64,000 nt of DNA, taken from NCBI GenBank assembly GCA_021741205.1, contig JAIOYI010000009.1:40397-104396 (forward strand). The letters run 5' to 3'. Shown here piece by piece: positions 1-10,600 of this stretch (within the stretch, counting starts at the first letter, position 1; every line of letters begins with the position of its first letter). The notes beneath the pieces are model-generated. The model was not told the origin of the DNA. It saw nothing but the letters and a program-made list of their open reading frames with translations, and searched no databases. The DNA comes from Emcibacter sp. GTDB lineage: Bacteria; Pseudomonadota; Alphaproteobacteria; Sphingomonadales; Emcibacteraceae. The position numbers and the translations under genes were made by a program.

Positions 1-1000
1 CGATTTCCTCGTTTAAAAAACTGGCCATACGGTTCAATGTTTTCCACTTTAAATAGGCTTTCCATGTTGTCATGTCTGTGGATTTAATAATGCCATTTAA
101 CGCCTCAAAGTAACTGGGCTGAGAGATAATCATATCCGCTATATCAGGTGTACCGAAGGCTACAAAATAACCATTCCAATCAAAGTCAGGCATCATAGAA
201 CCCAAAGCCGCACGATCTCGCACATTATAGGTTTTTACCGTATCCCGGTTATCTTCCTTTTTCCATTGTGCGGTTGCGAGCTGCGTTTCCAAGGCCATAA
301 TTGCTGCAATATGCTGCGCAGCATTTTTCATACCCGCAAGGGTCAACATTTTTTCCATATGGGTCAAATATTGCGCTCTAATCCCCACAGATTTATCATC
401 GGTTTTTAGATAATACTCCCGGTCTGGCAGACCAAGACCAGACTGCGAATTATAAATCGCATATTTGGTGGGATCATTAGCATCGCCGTCAATATAGAAA
501 TTAAACGGGGCACCGTAACCCGCCCGAATGGATTGGGCAAAATAGGGTGCCAAAGATTTATGATCGGACAATTCGTCAATCATAGAAAATGCGGCCTGCA
601 AAGGGGCAAGACCAATTTCGTTGCGCTTATCCATAGCAAGGTAAGAATTGTATAAATCTCCCACCTTTTGTTCATCTGAACCTGCGACATTTTCACCCGA
701 CGCCGACTGTTCAATAATGACCTTTACCGCATCTTCTGATTTATCCCGCAGCATGTTGAAATTACCGTAACGCGCCTTATCCTCTGGCATAACATAGTTT
801 TTAAGCCACGTACCGTTAACATAGGCAAAAAAATCATCGCCAGGCTTTACTGTGCTATCCATATTTTCTGTCAATATGCCAGAATCAAGCTGTGCAGATA
901 CTTGCTTTTCGGTCTCAGCGGATTTTTCCGCCGAACAAGCCGAAACCAAAGTGATCGCCGCCGATAGACAAGCGAATTTAATCCCCGTATATATTTTCAT
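1..1000 (-). CDS. M13 family metallopeptidase lipoprotein, 5' part only
   Basis: Not in the ORF track because it runs off the left edge; the reverse strand is open from an ATG at 1000 to base 1. The start has a strong ribosome site (TAAGGAG) and encodes a lipoprotein signal ending in the lipobox LVSAC, with Cys22 as the lipidated residue. The motif DDFFAYVNGTWL follows, typical of the N-terminal domain of neprilysin/PepO-like M13 zinc endopeptidases. About 333 residues are visible; the zinc site (HExxH and a distal Glu) would lie beyond the window. Family members are about 650-700 residues and degrade peptides in the periplasm or at the cell surface. The family call is secure; substrate is not known. 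Confidence 0.9.
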   Translation of the reverse strand, partial: MKIYTGIKFACLSAAITLVSACSAEKSAETEKQVSAQLDSGILTENMDSTVKPGDDFFAYVNGTWLKNYVMPEDKARYGNFNMLRDKSEDAVKVIIEQSASGENVAGSDEQKVGDLYNSYLAMDKRNEIGLAPLQAAFSMIDELSDHKSLAPYFAQSIRAGYGAPFNFYIDGDANDPTKYAIYNSQSGLGLPDREYYLKTDDKSVGIRAQYLTHMEKMLTLAGMKNAAQHIAAIMALETQLATAQWKKEDNRDTVKTYNVRDRAALGSMMPDFDWNGYFVAFGTPDIADMIISQPSYFEALNGIIKSTDMTTWKAYLKWKTLNRMASFLNEEI

Positions 1001-1028
1001 TATTTTTATCTCCTTAAATGATATATAT

Positions 1029-1679
1029 TTATTTTTGCAGTTTATTAATTTGTTCCTGCATCATGGCCAATTGAGCTTTTAAATCGTCCAACTGGTCGCT
1101 ACCTACCCCGGTATTTGAACCCTCACTAGAATTTTGATTTGGTTCGGTTGGGCTTGTGGATTTTTGATCCCCACTCTGTTCTCCCTTTGCAGCCTCCCTA
1201 CTTGCGGCAAATGGAGAAAACATAGACATTGTCTTTTCAAAAATAACCATATTCTGTTTGGCCATTTCTTCAAAGGGCTTTAAGGCTTTTACACCAAGCG
1301 GTGATTTTGTCATATTATGTTCAATAAATCCACGAAATTTTTCTTGATTTTCAGAAAAGGCCGCCATGCTGCTTTCCAGATATTCTGGCACAATATTTTG
1401 CAAACCATCCCCATAAAATGCAATTAACTGTCTCAAAAAATTGATCGGTAAAAGTGCCTCCCCCTTGCTTTCTTCTTCAAAAATAATCTGGGACAGCACA
1501 GAATGCGTAATATCATCTCCGGTTTTTGCATCAAGTACTGCGAAATCCTTGCCTTCCTTGACCATATTAGAAAGATCATCCAGCGTCACATAACTGCTGC
1601 TGTCGGTATTATAAAGTCTCCGATTAGCATATTTTTTAATAATGATCTGTTCGCCGTCCTGTCTGCTTTTTTTAGCCAC
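1029..1679 (-). CDS. phaR: Polyhydroxyalkanoate synthesis repressor PhaR
   Basis: A 216-residue protein starting with GTG, preceded by AGAAGG. Residues about 12-45 (IIIKKYANRRLYNTDSS) are the hallmark of the PHA accumulation regulator DNA-binding domain. The central part matches the usual second domain, and the C-terminus is a low-complexity Ser/Gly/Gln linker followed by a short helix (LKAQLAMMQEQINKL). PhaR senses PHB granules and represses phasin genes and its own gene. It lies 2.5 kb from phaAB and is divergent from the small ORF and PhaC-like gene. TGC/GCA-rich repeats just upstream (1738-1770) are candidate autoregulatory sites. Confidence 0.95.
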   Translation of the reverse strand: MAKKSRQDGEQIIIKKYANRRLYNTDSSSYVTLDDLSNMVKEGKDFAVLDAKTGDDITHSVLSQIIFEEESKGEALLPINFLRQLIAFYGDGLQNIVPEYLESSMAAFSENQEKFRGFIEHNMTKSPLGVKALKPFEEMAKQNMVIFEKTMSMFSPFAASREAAKGEQSGDQKSTSPTEPNQNSSEGSNTGVGSDQLDDLKAQLAMMQEQINKLQK

Positions 1680-1737
1680 TTCAATAACCTTCTCTATATT
1701 TCTATTGCACGCTTATTTTTGTGTATTTCACGCTAAA

Positions 1738-1770
1738 ATGCTGCAAAGCGCAAGGAAAAATGCTGCGCAA
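1738..1770. promoter_or_regulatory. Candidate PhaR operator (repeated TGCTGC...GCGCAA)
   Basis: Two related sites, ATGCTGCAAAGCGCAA (1738-1753) and AATGCTGCGCAA (1759-1770), lie between divergent phaR and the 62-aa gene. Alphaproteobacterial PhaR proteins are reported to bind TGC/GCA-type dyads, so autoregulation is plausible. The assignment rests on motif resemblance and position only. Confidence 0.4.
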
Positions 1771-1836
1771 CAATAAAAAAAGCAAAAAAAATCATTTTTT
1801 GCTTCTCAATTTATCCATAAAGCGTATATTTTTACG

Positions 1837-2025
1837 ATGACAGAACACAATAAAACACCTCCTGGAATGCACTCCCAACCAAAGGATCAATGCTCTTGTG
1901 ATATTGATAATATTGCCGAGCGCTATCTTGATTTATGGCAAGAAAATTTGCAACGCTGGGCAACCGACCCCGAGGCTCTTAAAAAATGGCTAGATAATAT
2001 TAAAGATCAAAATATAAAACCATAG
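1837..2025 (+). CDS. Small uncharacterised protein in the PHB locus (62 aa)
   Basis: A 62-residue acidic protein with two cysteines near the N-terminus (CSCD) and a predicted amphipathic helix (ERYLDLWQENLQRWATDPE) rich in Trp and Leu. I do not recognise a named family. The helix resembles short stretches seen in phasins and PHA synthase-associated proteins, so a granule-binding or partner role is conceivable; that is inference. It lies between phaR and the PhaC-like gene, in the same direction as the latter and 100 bp upstream. No clear ribosome site precedes the ATG. Its tight helix-like composition and position argue for a real gene. Confidence 0.6.
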   Translation: MTEHNKTPPGMHSQPKDQCSCDIDNIAERYLDLWQENLQRWATDPEALKKWLDNIKDQNIKP

Positions 2026-2125
2026 GTTAAGAAAAAAATTAGTTTCAAGTTAGAGAATAGCGGAGAAATTTGATTTATTTTTCATGATTTGTTCCCTATA
2101 ATTTCTATGCATTAAGAGAAAAGTC

Positions 2126-3358
2126 ATGACTGACGACGATATCAGAACATCTATCAGAATGGGACCCCATCCTCTCAGCCTTCATGTGGCGAGTGCGACA
2201 AACAGTTGGAGTGGAGCCTTGGCGTCATTCCCTTTATTTCATCTTGGTGGAATGCAAATACATCCTGCTTTAAAAATGCGCGCAGACAAGCTGCGAGCAG
2301 ACATGACAAGTACCGAGCTAGATCAACTATACCTCACCCTTATTAAAAAAGCAGAAACCAGACTGTCCGATACACTTTCTGGAATCCGTGCCTATCAACA
2401 TCATCCTTATCGAAGGGATGTGTCCAAAGCCCCCCTATATCACCGCATTGGAACAACGGAAATTAGGGATTATGGGACACAATGCTCACAAGACGCTCCC
2501 ATTGTGCTCGCCGTTCCCTCACTCATTAATCCAGCCTATATTCTAGATCTCAGGCAAGACCACAGCTTTATACGCTATTTATCAGAACAGAATATTCACC
2601 CCTATCTTCTGGACTGGACGTCCCCTGATACAGAGACGTTGGAATTTGATATAGAAGATTATATCACAAAACACTTAATCCCCATGATCCGTGAAATTCA
2701 CAAACGCCATAACAAAAAAATTCATCTTATCGGCTATTGCATGGGGGGAAATTTATCGGTAGCGGCGGCTCAAATAATGCAATCTGAGAATATTATTGAA
2801 AGTCTGACGTTAATTGCAACACCGTGGGATTTTCATGCGCAACAACCCGTACATCTACCAGCATTGACCCAACATTTTATTGCTATGAATAGTGTTGATG
2901 AAAAAATTAAAGCCGTTCCTATGAATATAATGCAACTCTTCTTTTTTAGCCTGGACCCCACTTTATCTGATAAAAAATTTCGAAATTTTAAACAGCTCAA
3001 CCCCGAAAGCCTCAAAGCCAAAAATTTTGTCGCTATAGAGGACTGGGCCAATGATGGTGCACCGCTTTCTCCTAAGGTCACCAATGACTGTCTCATTAAC
3101 TGGTATCATAAGAACCAACCCCAAAACTTATCATGGAAAATTGCGGATCAAATTATTAACCCTGCCCGCCTGACCATTTCTGGGCATATCATAACACCCA
3201 TGTCCGATAGGATCGTGCCGCCCGCATCTGCTCATGCTTTGCAAAAATCACTGCCTCATTTTAACCATACAATAGCAAGTGGTGGCCATGTCACTATGAT
3301 CGCAGGGGAAAAGGCAAAAACAATATTATGGCATAAAATAGCTTTAAACTTAAAATAA
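2126..3358 (+). CDS. PhaC-like alpha/beta hydrolase (PHA synthase-related)
   Basis: A 410-residue alpha/beta-fold protein. It carries the nucleophile elbow GYCMGG with Cys205, where PHA synthases have Cys instead of the lipase Ser. A candidate Asp361 lies in MSDRIVPP, and a candidate His388 in SGGHV, so the synthase triad appears complete. It is shorter than class I synthases (about 590 aa) and lacks most of their N-terminal domain, being closer in size to class III PhaC. The neighbours phaR, phaA and phaB put it in PHB metabolism. It could be a true short synthase or a PhaC-like enzyme of unknown reaction. No other phaC is in the window. Confidence 0.8.
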   Translation: MTDDDIRTSIRMGPHPLSLHVASATNSWSGALASFPLFHLGGMQIHPALKMRADKLRADMTSTELDQLYLTLIKKAETRLSDTLSGIRAYQHHPYRRDVSKAPLYHRIGTTEIRDYGTQCSQDAPIVLAVPSLINPAYILDLRQDHSFIRYLSEQNIHPYLLDWTSPDTETLEFDIEDYITKHLIPMIREIHKRHNKKIHLIGYCMGGNLSVAAAQIMQSENIIESLTLIATPWDFHAQQPVHLPALTQHFIAMNSVDEKIKAVPMNIMQLFFFSLDPTLSDKKFRNFKQLNPESLKAKNFVAIEDWANDGAPLSPKVTNDCLINWYHKNQPQNLSWKIADQIINPARLTISGHIITPMSDRIVPPASAHALQKSLPHFNHTIASGGHVTMIAGEKAKTILWHKIALNLK

Positions 3359-3577
3359 TATTTCAATAAATCACTAAAAAAAGAAATTATTGCAATGTTT
3401 TTTCTCCTACGCTATATCTTTGCTAGCAAATAAATGCTTGATCCAAATATCCAAAGAATTTAATTTGTTTTTTTATTTGTTGCAGTGCGATAATGATTAT
3501 GAAAAGATCATGATAATACCATGAGATTATCAAGACCATTTTCAAACCCTTGTGAGAAATAACTTAAGGAAAAAAAC

Positions 3578-4756
3578 ATGAAAGAAGTTGCAATTGTCGC
3601 TGCCCTGAGAACGCCTGTTGGTTCATTTAACGGCGCCCTAAGCACTGTGCCCGCCCATTATCTTGGCGAAGTTGTCATTCGAGGATTGCTGTCTGAGACA
3701 TCTGTCCCTGCAGAAGATATTAATGAAGTTTTCCTAGGTCAGATTTTAACAGCAGGGGCTGGTCAAAATCCCGCCCGTCAGGCTTCTCTCAATGCTGGGC
3801 TTCCCATTGAAACCACAGCTTTTGGTATTAACCAATTATGTGGTTCTGGACTTCGGGCCGTGGCTCTTGGCTATCAGGCCATATTATGCGGAGATGCGGA
3901 GATTGTCATTGCTGGTGGTCAGGAAAGCATGAGCCAATCTCAACATAGCGCCCATTTACGCAACGGCTTTAAAATGGGCTCTGCCGAATTCAAAGACACG
4001 ATGATTTGGGATGCTCTGACCGATGTGTTTAACGATACCCACATGGGTATTACGGCAGAAAATATCGCGGAACAATGGCAAATTAGCCGAGAAACTCAAG
4101 ATGCCTTTGCCGTATCGTCGCAAAACAAAGCAGAAGCCGCTCAGGCTTCTGGAAAATTCAAAGATGAAATTGTACCCGTAACCATTAAAAATCGCCGCGG
4201 CGATGTGGTGGTATCAGACGATGAATATATCCGAAAAGGCGTAACATTAGAGAGCCTTTCTGGTGTTCGTCCCGCTTTCAAGAAAGACGGGACCGTCACG
4301 GCCGCAAATGCGAGCGGTATAAATGACGGTGCAGCGGCCGTTCTTTTAATGACAGTCGAAGAAGCAAAAAAAAGAGGCCTTAAACCCCTTGCCATCATCA
4401 AATCATGGGCAACCGCTGGTGTTGATCCTTCTATTATGGGTATTGGCCCCGTCCCTGCCAGTAAAAAGGCACTGGAAAAAGCAGGCTGGTCATTAAATGA
4501 TGTTGATCTGGTTGAGGCCAATGAGGCATTCGCAGCCCAAGCCTGTGCCGTAGGTCAAGATCTTGGCATTCCTGCAGACAAGCTTAATGTAAATGGCGGT
4601 GCCATTGCCATTGGTCACCCTCTTGGGGCAAGTGGGGCGCGCGTATTAACGACGCTGCTTCATGAAATGAAACGACGTAATGTCCATAAAGGACTTGCCA
4701 CATTATGTATTGGTGGCGGCATGGGCGTTGCGATGTGTGTTGAGCGCCCTGAATAA
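3578..4756 (+). CDS. phaA: Acetyl-CoA C-acetyltransferase (beta-ketothiolase)
   Basis: A 392-residue thiolase that condenses two acetyl-CoA to acetoacetyl-CoA, the first step of PHB synthesis, and can run in reverse. Catalytic residues are in place: Cys88 in NQLCGSG, His347 in GHPLGASG, and Cys377 in LCIGGGMG. Length equals that of biosynthetic thiolases. The ATG follows TAAGGAAAAAA. It is 45 bp upstream of phaB, so the pair is probably one transcript ending at the terminator at 5549. About 220 bp of upstream non-coding DNA probably holds its promoter. Confidence 0.96.
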   Translation: MKEVAIVAALRTPVGSFNGALSTVPAHYLGEVVIRGLLSETSVPAEDINEVFLGQILTAGAGQNPARQASLNAGLPIETTAFGINQLCGSGLRAVALGYQAILCGDAEIVIAGGQESMSQSQHSAHLRNGFKMGSAEFKDTMIWDALTDVFNDTHMGITAENIAEQWQISRETQDAFAVSSQNKAEAAQASGKFKDEIVPVTIKNRRGDVVVSDDEYIRKGVTLESLSGVRPAFKKDGTVTAANASGINDGAAAVLLMTVEEAKKRGLKPLAIIKSWATAGVDPSIMGIGPVPASKKALEKAGWSLNDVDLVEANEAFAAQACAVGQDLGIPADKLNVNGGAIAIGHPLGASGARVLTTLLHEMKRRNVHKGLATLCIGGGMGVAMCVERPE

Positions 4757-4801
4757 TGACCAAAACCCAAAAGCAAATAATATTAATGAGGAAATATTAC
4801 A

Positions 4802-5524
4802 ATGACTAAAATTGCACTCGTCACGGGAGGTACCCGTGGTATTGGAGCCGCCATTTCAATGGCTCTAAAGAACGCTGGTCACACGGTTGCGGCCACTTAT
4901 GCTGGCAATGATGAAGCGGCGGCTAAATTCAAAGAAGAAACCGGTATCCATGTCTATAAATGGGATGTTGGTGACTTTGATGCCTGTGCAAAAGGTGTAG
5001 CGGACGTTGTGCAAGACTTAGGCAATGTTGACATTCTTATTAATAACGCGGGCATTACCCGTGACGGCGGATTTAGCCGAATGACAAAGGATATGTGGGA
5101 TGCGGTCATGACGACCAACCTCTCCTCCAATTTTAATATGTCCAAAGCCGTATTTGACAGCATGAAGTCAAACAAATACGGCAGAATTATCTGCATAAGT
5201 TCGATCAATGGTCAAAAAGGTCAAATTGGACAGGTGAATTACTCAGCAGCAAAGGCAGGGACTTTTGGTTTTGTCAAAGCGCTCGCTCAGGAAGGCGCCC
5301 GTCACGGCATCACCGTAAATGCCATCGCCCCCGGCTATGTCGCCACTGAAATGGTCAAAGCCGTACCCGCAGATATTGTCGAAAAAATTATCAAGGGTAT
5401 TCCTATTGGTCGTCTAGGTGAGGCTGATGAAATTGCTAATGCCGTGGCTTATCTGATTTCTGATGGTGCAAGCTTTATTACGGGTTCCACCTTAACCATC
5501 AATGGTGGCCAATATATGGTCTAA
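4802..5524 (+). CDS. phaB: Acetoacetyl-CoA reductase
   Basis: A 240-residue short-chain dehydrogenase reducing acetoacetyl-CoA to (R)-3-hydroxybutyryl-CoA, the PHB monomer. The cofactor loop is GGTRGIG (residues 9-15); NNAG follows at about 81-84. The catalytic triad is Ser134, Tyr147 and Lys151 (NYSAAK). The C-terminus GGQYMV is typical of PhaB. TGAGGAAATATTACA precedes the ATG. Last gene of phaAB. Confidence 0.95.
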   Translation: MTKIALVTGGTRGIGAAISMALKNAGHTVAATYAGNDEAAAKFKEETGIHVYKWDVGDFDACAKGVADVVQDLGNVDILINNAGITRDGGFSRMTKDMWDAVMTTNLSSNFNMSKAVFDSMKSNKYGRIICISSINGQKGQIGQVNYSAAKAGTFGFVKALAQEGARHGITVNAIAPGYVATEMVKAVPADIVEKIIKGIPIGRLGEADEIANAVAYLISDGASFITGSTLTINGGQYMV

Positions 5525-5548
5525 TATTCCCCATTCAAATCCCGCTTC

Positions 5549-5586
5549 ATCCCTGCAGCGAAAATTTCGTTGCGGGGATTTTTTAT
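5549..5586 (+). terminator. Rho-independent terminator of phaAB
   Basis: ATCCCTGCA pairs with TGCGGGGAT (one wobble). The stem is extended by an inner GCGAAA/TTTCGT arm and followed by a run of T. It sits 25 bp after the phaB stop. Confidence 0.85.
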
Positions 5587-5661
5587 AAAAAACAATCCAA
5601 CCTTTGAAACACTCTCCAATTTCCGCTACTCTTAAGTTATATAAACCATGAGATAAAATTA

Positions 5662-6468
5662 ATGTATCAAGATGTCGTTGAATTGCGCGCCTTTTACGAT
5701 TCTCCCTTGGGACGAATTACTTCACGGCTTATCCGCAAACAAATTGCCACATTATGGCCTGACATTGATGGAATGGATGTTATGGGACTTGGTTATACAA
5801 CGCCTTATCTGGATGTTTTTCGCACGCGGGCAAACCATGTTATCAGCATCATGACCGCTCTTCAGGGCGTTGTTCGTTGGCCGCGTCATAACGGGGATCC
5901 AACAAACACAAACAGCCGTGGTTACAAAGGAAATCTAACCACAATTGCCCATGAAGATTGCCTTCCTTTACAAGATGCTGCCGTGGACAGAATATTGATG
6001 GTTCATATTCTTGAGCATACGGAACAAAGCCGCCAATTATTGCGCGAAGTATGGCGCACCCTTGCTCCAGGGGGGCGTGTTATTGTGATTGTGCCAAATC
6101 GACTTGGATTATGGGCAAGAACAGACAGGACACCTTTTGGTCACGGAACCCCATTTTCTATCCTGCAAGTCCATCAATTACTCAGTGATAATATGTTGAT
6201 TCCCACAAGAACGGTGTCCTCATTACATACCCCCCCTTTTAAGCGAAGATCCTTTTTCTCTCTCATGACATCTTTGGAAAATACAGGGCAAAGATGGTGG
6301 CATAACCTTGCAGGCGTTTTAATCATTGAAGCCGAAAAACAGATATATGCTGCTACTGGCATCAGAACAAAGGCCATAGCAAAAAACAAGGCAAGAACCC
6401 AAAGACCCGCCATCGCAGGAAACCAAATAGATACACAAAAATTATCTAAAATAAATACTGTATCATAG
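5662..6468 (+). CDS. Class I SAM-dependent methyltransferase (Methyltransf_11-like)
   Basis: A 268-residue protein. Motif I is degenerate (MGLGYTTPYL, about residues 40-50). MVHILEHTEQ and LAPGGRVIVIVPNR are clear post-I and motif III elements of class I methyltransferases. Alphaproteobacteria commonly carry this type next to hydroxyacylglutathione hydrolase; here it stands alone between phaB and the efflux genes. Substrate unknown. The C-terminal 50 residues are basic and probably disordered. Confidence 0.8.
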   Translation: MYQDVVELRAFYDSPLGRITSRLIRKQIATLWPDIDGMDVMGLGYTTPYLDVFRTRANHVISIMTALQGVVRWPRHNGDPTNTNSRGYKGNLTTIAHEDCLPLQDAAVDRILMVHILEHTEQSRQLLREVWRTLAPGGRVIVIVPNRLGLWARTDRTPFGHGTPFSILQVHQLLSDNMLIPTRTVSSLHTPPFKRRSFFSLMTSLENTGQRWWHNLAGVLIIEAEKQIYAATGIRTKAIAKNKARTQRPAIAGNQIDTQKLSKINTVS

Positions 6469-6573
6469 TTCTATATTCATAGTATAAGGCAAATATAGTC
6501 GTCATAGATGCTATGTTTTTTAAATATTTCTTATCCACCGTTTCAAGGGGTGGTCTAAATTTTACAGGTTAAA

Positions 6574-7647
6574 ATGATTAAAAAAATACTGATATCAACT
6601 ATTATCCTCATCATAGGAGCTGTACTTTATTTTATTGGGCAATTAAATGTACCGTCGCAGAATTATCGCATGGAAAGACCAGCCGCATTTGTGACTATTG
6701 CCCCCGTTATTTCCGATATTTTCACAGACAAGATTGAAGCACTCGGTACGACAAAGGCCAACGAATCCGTTAATCTTACGGCAACAACGACCGATAAAAT
6801 TTCTAAGATAAATTTTAATGACGGCATGACGGTAAAAAAGGGACAAATCCTCATTGAACTGGTGAGCGATGAAGAGATTGCAAGTTTACAGTCTGCCATA
6901 ATCAATGCAGAACAACAAAAACGCGATCTTATCCGCACAGAAGGATTAGTCAAAGCCCGAACCCTACCCGCCGCAAAACTTGAAGACCAGCGCACATTAT
7001 ACAAAAAGGCCGAGGCCGATATACAAATTGCACAATCAAGAATTCGGGATCGACAAATTATTGCCCCCTTTGACGGACAACTGGGCCTTAGGCAGGTCAG
7101 TCTTGGCGCTTTGGTCACACCTGGAACAGTCATTACCACCTTGGATGATCTGTCGGTGATCAAACTTGATTTCACCATACCAGAAGAATTTTTATCGACC
7201 TTAAAGGTCAATCAAACCATTCAGGCAAAAAGCGATGCTTATCCCAATGTGCTTTTCACAGGAAATGTCAGCAATATAGGAAGCCGTATTGATCCCGTAT
7301 CCCGTGCGGTAACCATTCGGGCCATATTGCCCAATGATGATCTTCTCCTAAGGCCCGGCATGTTACTGCGGGTTAATCTGATTAAAAATCAGACAACCTC
7401 TATTATGATACCCGAAGAAGCCCTTGTTTCTTCTGCTGATCAGAAATATGTATTTCTGCTGTTGGATGATACCCATGTGAAACAGCAATCCGTTACGATC
7501 GGAAGGCGCCAACCTGGTGCTGTTGAAATCTTGTCTGGCCTAGCGGTTGGCCAACATGTTGTGACAGAGGGCACCTTAAAACTTCAAGACAATAGCGAAG
7601 TTATCGTTAAAAACAGAGATGATCTTAATCGTGAGATCAAACCATGA
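6574..7647 (+). CDS. RND efflux periplasmic adaptor subunit
   Basis: A 357-residue HlyD/MFP-type adaptor. An N-terminal signal anchor (ILISTIILIIGAVLYFIG) is followed by a lipoyl half-motif (NFNDGMTVKKGQIL), a short alpha-hairpin, the second lipoyl half (IIAPFDGQLGLRQVSLGALV) and a beta-barrel/membrane-proximal domain. It links the inner-membrane pump encoded next to an outer-membrane channel not found in this window. The stop overlaps the permease start by 4 bp (ATGA), indicating translational coupling. Confidence 0.93.
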   Translation: MIKKILISTIILIIGAVLYFIGQLNVPSQNYRMERPAAFVTIAPVISDIFTDKIEALGTTKANESVNLTATTTDKISKINFNDGMTVKKGQILIELVSDEEIASLQSAIINAEQQKRDLIRTEGLVKARTLPAAKLEDQRTLYKKAEADIQIAQSRIRDRQIIAPFDGQLGLRQVSLGALVTPGTVITTLDDLSVIKLDFTIPEEFLSTLKVNQTIQAKSDAYPNVLFTGNVSNIGSRIDPVSRAVTIRAILPNDDLLLRPGMLLRVNLIKNQTTSIMIPEEALVSSADQKYVFLLLDDTHVKQQSVTIGRRQPGAVEILSGLAVGQHVVTEGTLKLQDNSEVIVKNRDDLNREIKP

Positions 7648-10600
7648 TTCTTTCTGATACCTCTGTTGATCGCCCTGTATTTGCAACCGTCATCAGTCTT
7701 TTGCTGGTCGTATTTGGTATTATGAGCTTCAAAGATCTTCCCTTGCGGCAATATCCCGATATTAATCCCCCCATAGTTTCTGTAACAACAAATTACAGAG
7801 GTGCCTCAGCCGCCATTATCGAAAGCAAAATCACACGGCTTATTGAAGACCGAATAAGTGGAATAGAGGGCATAAAAACCATGTCCTCAGATAGCCAAGA
7901 CGGCCAGTCTAACATCACTATCGAATTTAAAATAAGTCGTGATATTGATGATGCGGCCAATGATGTCAGGCAAAGAATATCTCGTCTGGTGAACTACCTA
8001 CCCGAAGAAGCCGCCCCCCCAGAGATATATAAGGTTGATACCAATGACCAACCGATCATGTGGCTAAGATTAAAATCTGCAACCATGACAGGCCTGGAAC
8101 TCAGCGATTATGCAAGACGGTTTTTGGTTGATAAACTCTCTGCGGTAGAGGGCGTCGCCCGTATTCGTACCGTCGGTCAAGATTATGCCATGCGGATATG
8201 GCTTGACCGACAACAATTGGCCGCTCGAAATATTACCACAATTGACGTGGAGCAAACCCTAAGAACAGAGAATGTAGAACTACCCGCAGGACGTATTGAA
8301 TCCACTGAAAGAGAATTTATCGTTCGGATGGACCGCAAATATATGACGCCGCATGATTTTGCAGAGCTGGTCATTGACAAGGGCGACGACGGTCATTTGA
8401 CCAAACTTTCTGATATTTCACGGGTAGAGCTTGGCGCCGAAGATTACAGAAGTGAAATGAGCGGCAACGGAGATCTTATGGTTGGGCTTGGCATCATAAA
8501 ACAATCCAAGGGCAATACGCTTGAGGTGACCCGTGCCATAAAAAAAGAGATCCGCCAAATTAACGAAACCTTGCCCTCGGATGCTTCCCTTTCCATTGTC
8601 ATGGATCAGTCCATCTTTATTGAGGCCGCCATTAACGAAGTCTACAAAACCTTTGCTATTGCTATGTTTCTTGTGGTGTTGGTGATTTATCTCTTTCTCG
8701 GCAGCGCCCGGGCCATGTTTATTCCCGCCATTACAGTTCCTGTTTCCATCATAGCCTCTTTTATATTCCTTAATATGGCGGGATATTCCATAAATCTTTT
8801 GACCTTGCTTGCACTAATTCTCTCTATCGGACTTGTGGTGGATGACGCCATTCTGGTGCTTGAAAATATTTATAGACGTATTGATCGGGGGGAGCCCCCC
8901 CTGTTCGCTGCCTATCACGGTGCCCGTGAAGTGGGTTTTGCCGTTATTGCAACGACGCTTGTTCTGATTGCTGTTTTTGTACCCATTATTTTTATAGAAG
9001 GCGAAACGGGAAGATTATTTACCGAATTTGCCATGGCCATGGCAGCCGCCGTTGGATTTTCATCCATTATTGCCTTAACCCTCACCCCCATGCTTTGTTC
9101 CCGTCTTCTTAAAAAGGAAGGAAGCACAAATAAATTTCATGATATAGGAATGACGACACTTCACGCCTTTGAAAGAAAATATATTGCCGTCCTAAGGCGC
9201 ATTTCCAAACGCCCTCTTTTAATGATGACGTCCCTTATTCCTATCATAGGGTTAGCTTACGGTCTTTTTACCATATTACCTTCCGAGTTTATGCCCCTAG
9301 AAGATCAGGGTCGTCTCTTTATCATGGTAAAGGCACCCGAAGGCACGAGCTATAATAATATGAAACACCATATGAAAAATGTTGAGAATGAAATGCTCGA
9401 TATGATGAAAAATGGTGAAGTTATCAATGTGTTATCAAGGGTTCCAGGCTTTGGCGTTGAGACCGCCGTCAATTCTGGCATAGGGATTGTCGGCCTTGAA
9501 GAATGGAGCGAGCGAAAAAGAACAGCACAGGAAATCAGTGGGGAACTTAGCCAACGACTTGCAAAGCTTACTAATGTAAGAGCCTTTGTTGTCATGCCAA
9601 GAGGCATTTCAAGTGGGTCGGGCAGCCCTGTGCAATTTGTCTTGCAAGGCAATGACTATAATGAGCTTGTCAGATGGCGGGATGCTATGATCGAGCGGGC
9701 AAAAGACTATCCCGGTCTTATGGGAATTGATAGTGATTACGAATCAACAAAACCCCAATTGTTGGTTGATATTGATTTGGTAAGAGCCGCTGATCTTGGC
9801 GTCTCCATGTCATCTATTGGCCGGACCCTTGAAACTATGCTCGGATCACGCAAAGTGACCACATACATAAACCATGGTGAAGAATATCCCGTTATTTTAG
9901 AAGGCATAAAAGATGAAAGTCAGACACCCAGTGATCTTACTAATATTTACGTCCGCTCAGAAAGATCAGGACAGTTAATCCCATTATCAAATTTGGTTAA
10001 TCTTAGAGAAACAGCAAGCCCACCAAATCTTATGCGGTTTAATCGCATGCGCTCCATCACCATAACGGCAAATCTGAATACAGGATATAGCTTAGGGCAA
10101 GCCCTGACATTTCTTGAGGAAACCAGTAAGGAAATATTGCCAAGCCATGCAAGGTTTGATTTAAATGGTGAGTCGAAAAATTTTAAGGATTCTGGAAATT
10201 CTATTTATTTTGTCTTTACCCTTGCTGTTATTACCGTTTTTCTGGTACTCGCCGCTCAGTTTGAAAGTTTCCGCCATCCTTTTGTCATTCTTCTCACCGT
10301 GCCATTTGCCATGGTTGGAGCGTTGCTTGGTCTTTATCTTACGGGTCAGACCATAAACATCTATAGCCAAATCGGTCTAATTATGCTGATTGGACTTGCC
10401 ACAAAAAATGGAATTCTTATCGTTGAATTTACCAACCAGCTTCGAGATCAGGGTGTTGAATTTTTTGAATCCTTATTTGAAGCATCCCGCAAAAGATTGC
10501 GACCAATCATTATGACATCCCTGACCACCATAATGGGATCTATTGCTTTGTTAATGGGGAGCGGTGCGGGCTCTGAAACCCGATTTGTTTTAGGTGTTGT

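Noticed and set aside
1781-1803. AGCAAAAAA/TTTTTTGCT inverted repeat as a terminator
   Set aside because: It lies between divergent genes upstream of both, and its stem is nearly all A-T, so it is not a convincing terminator.
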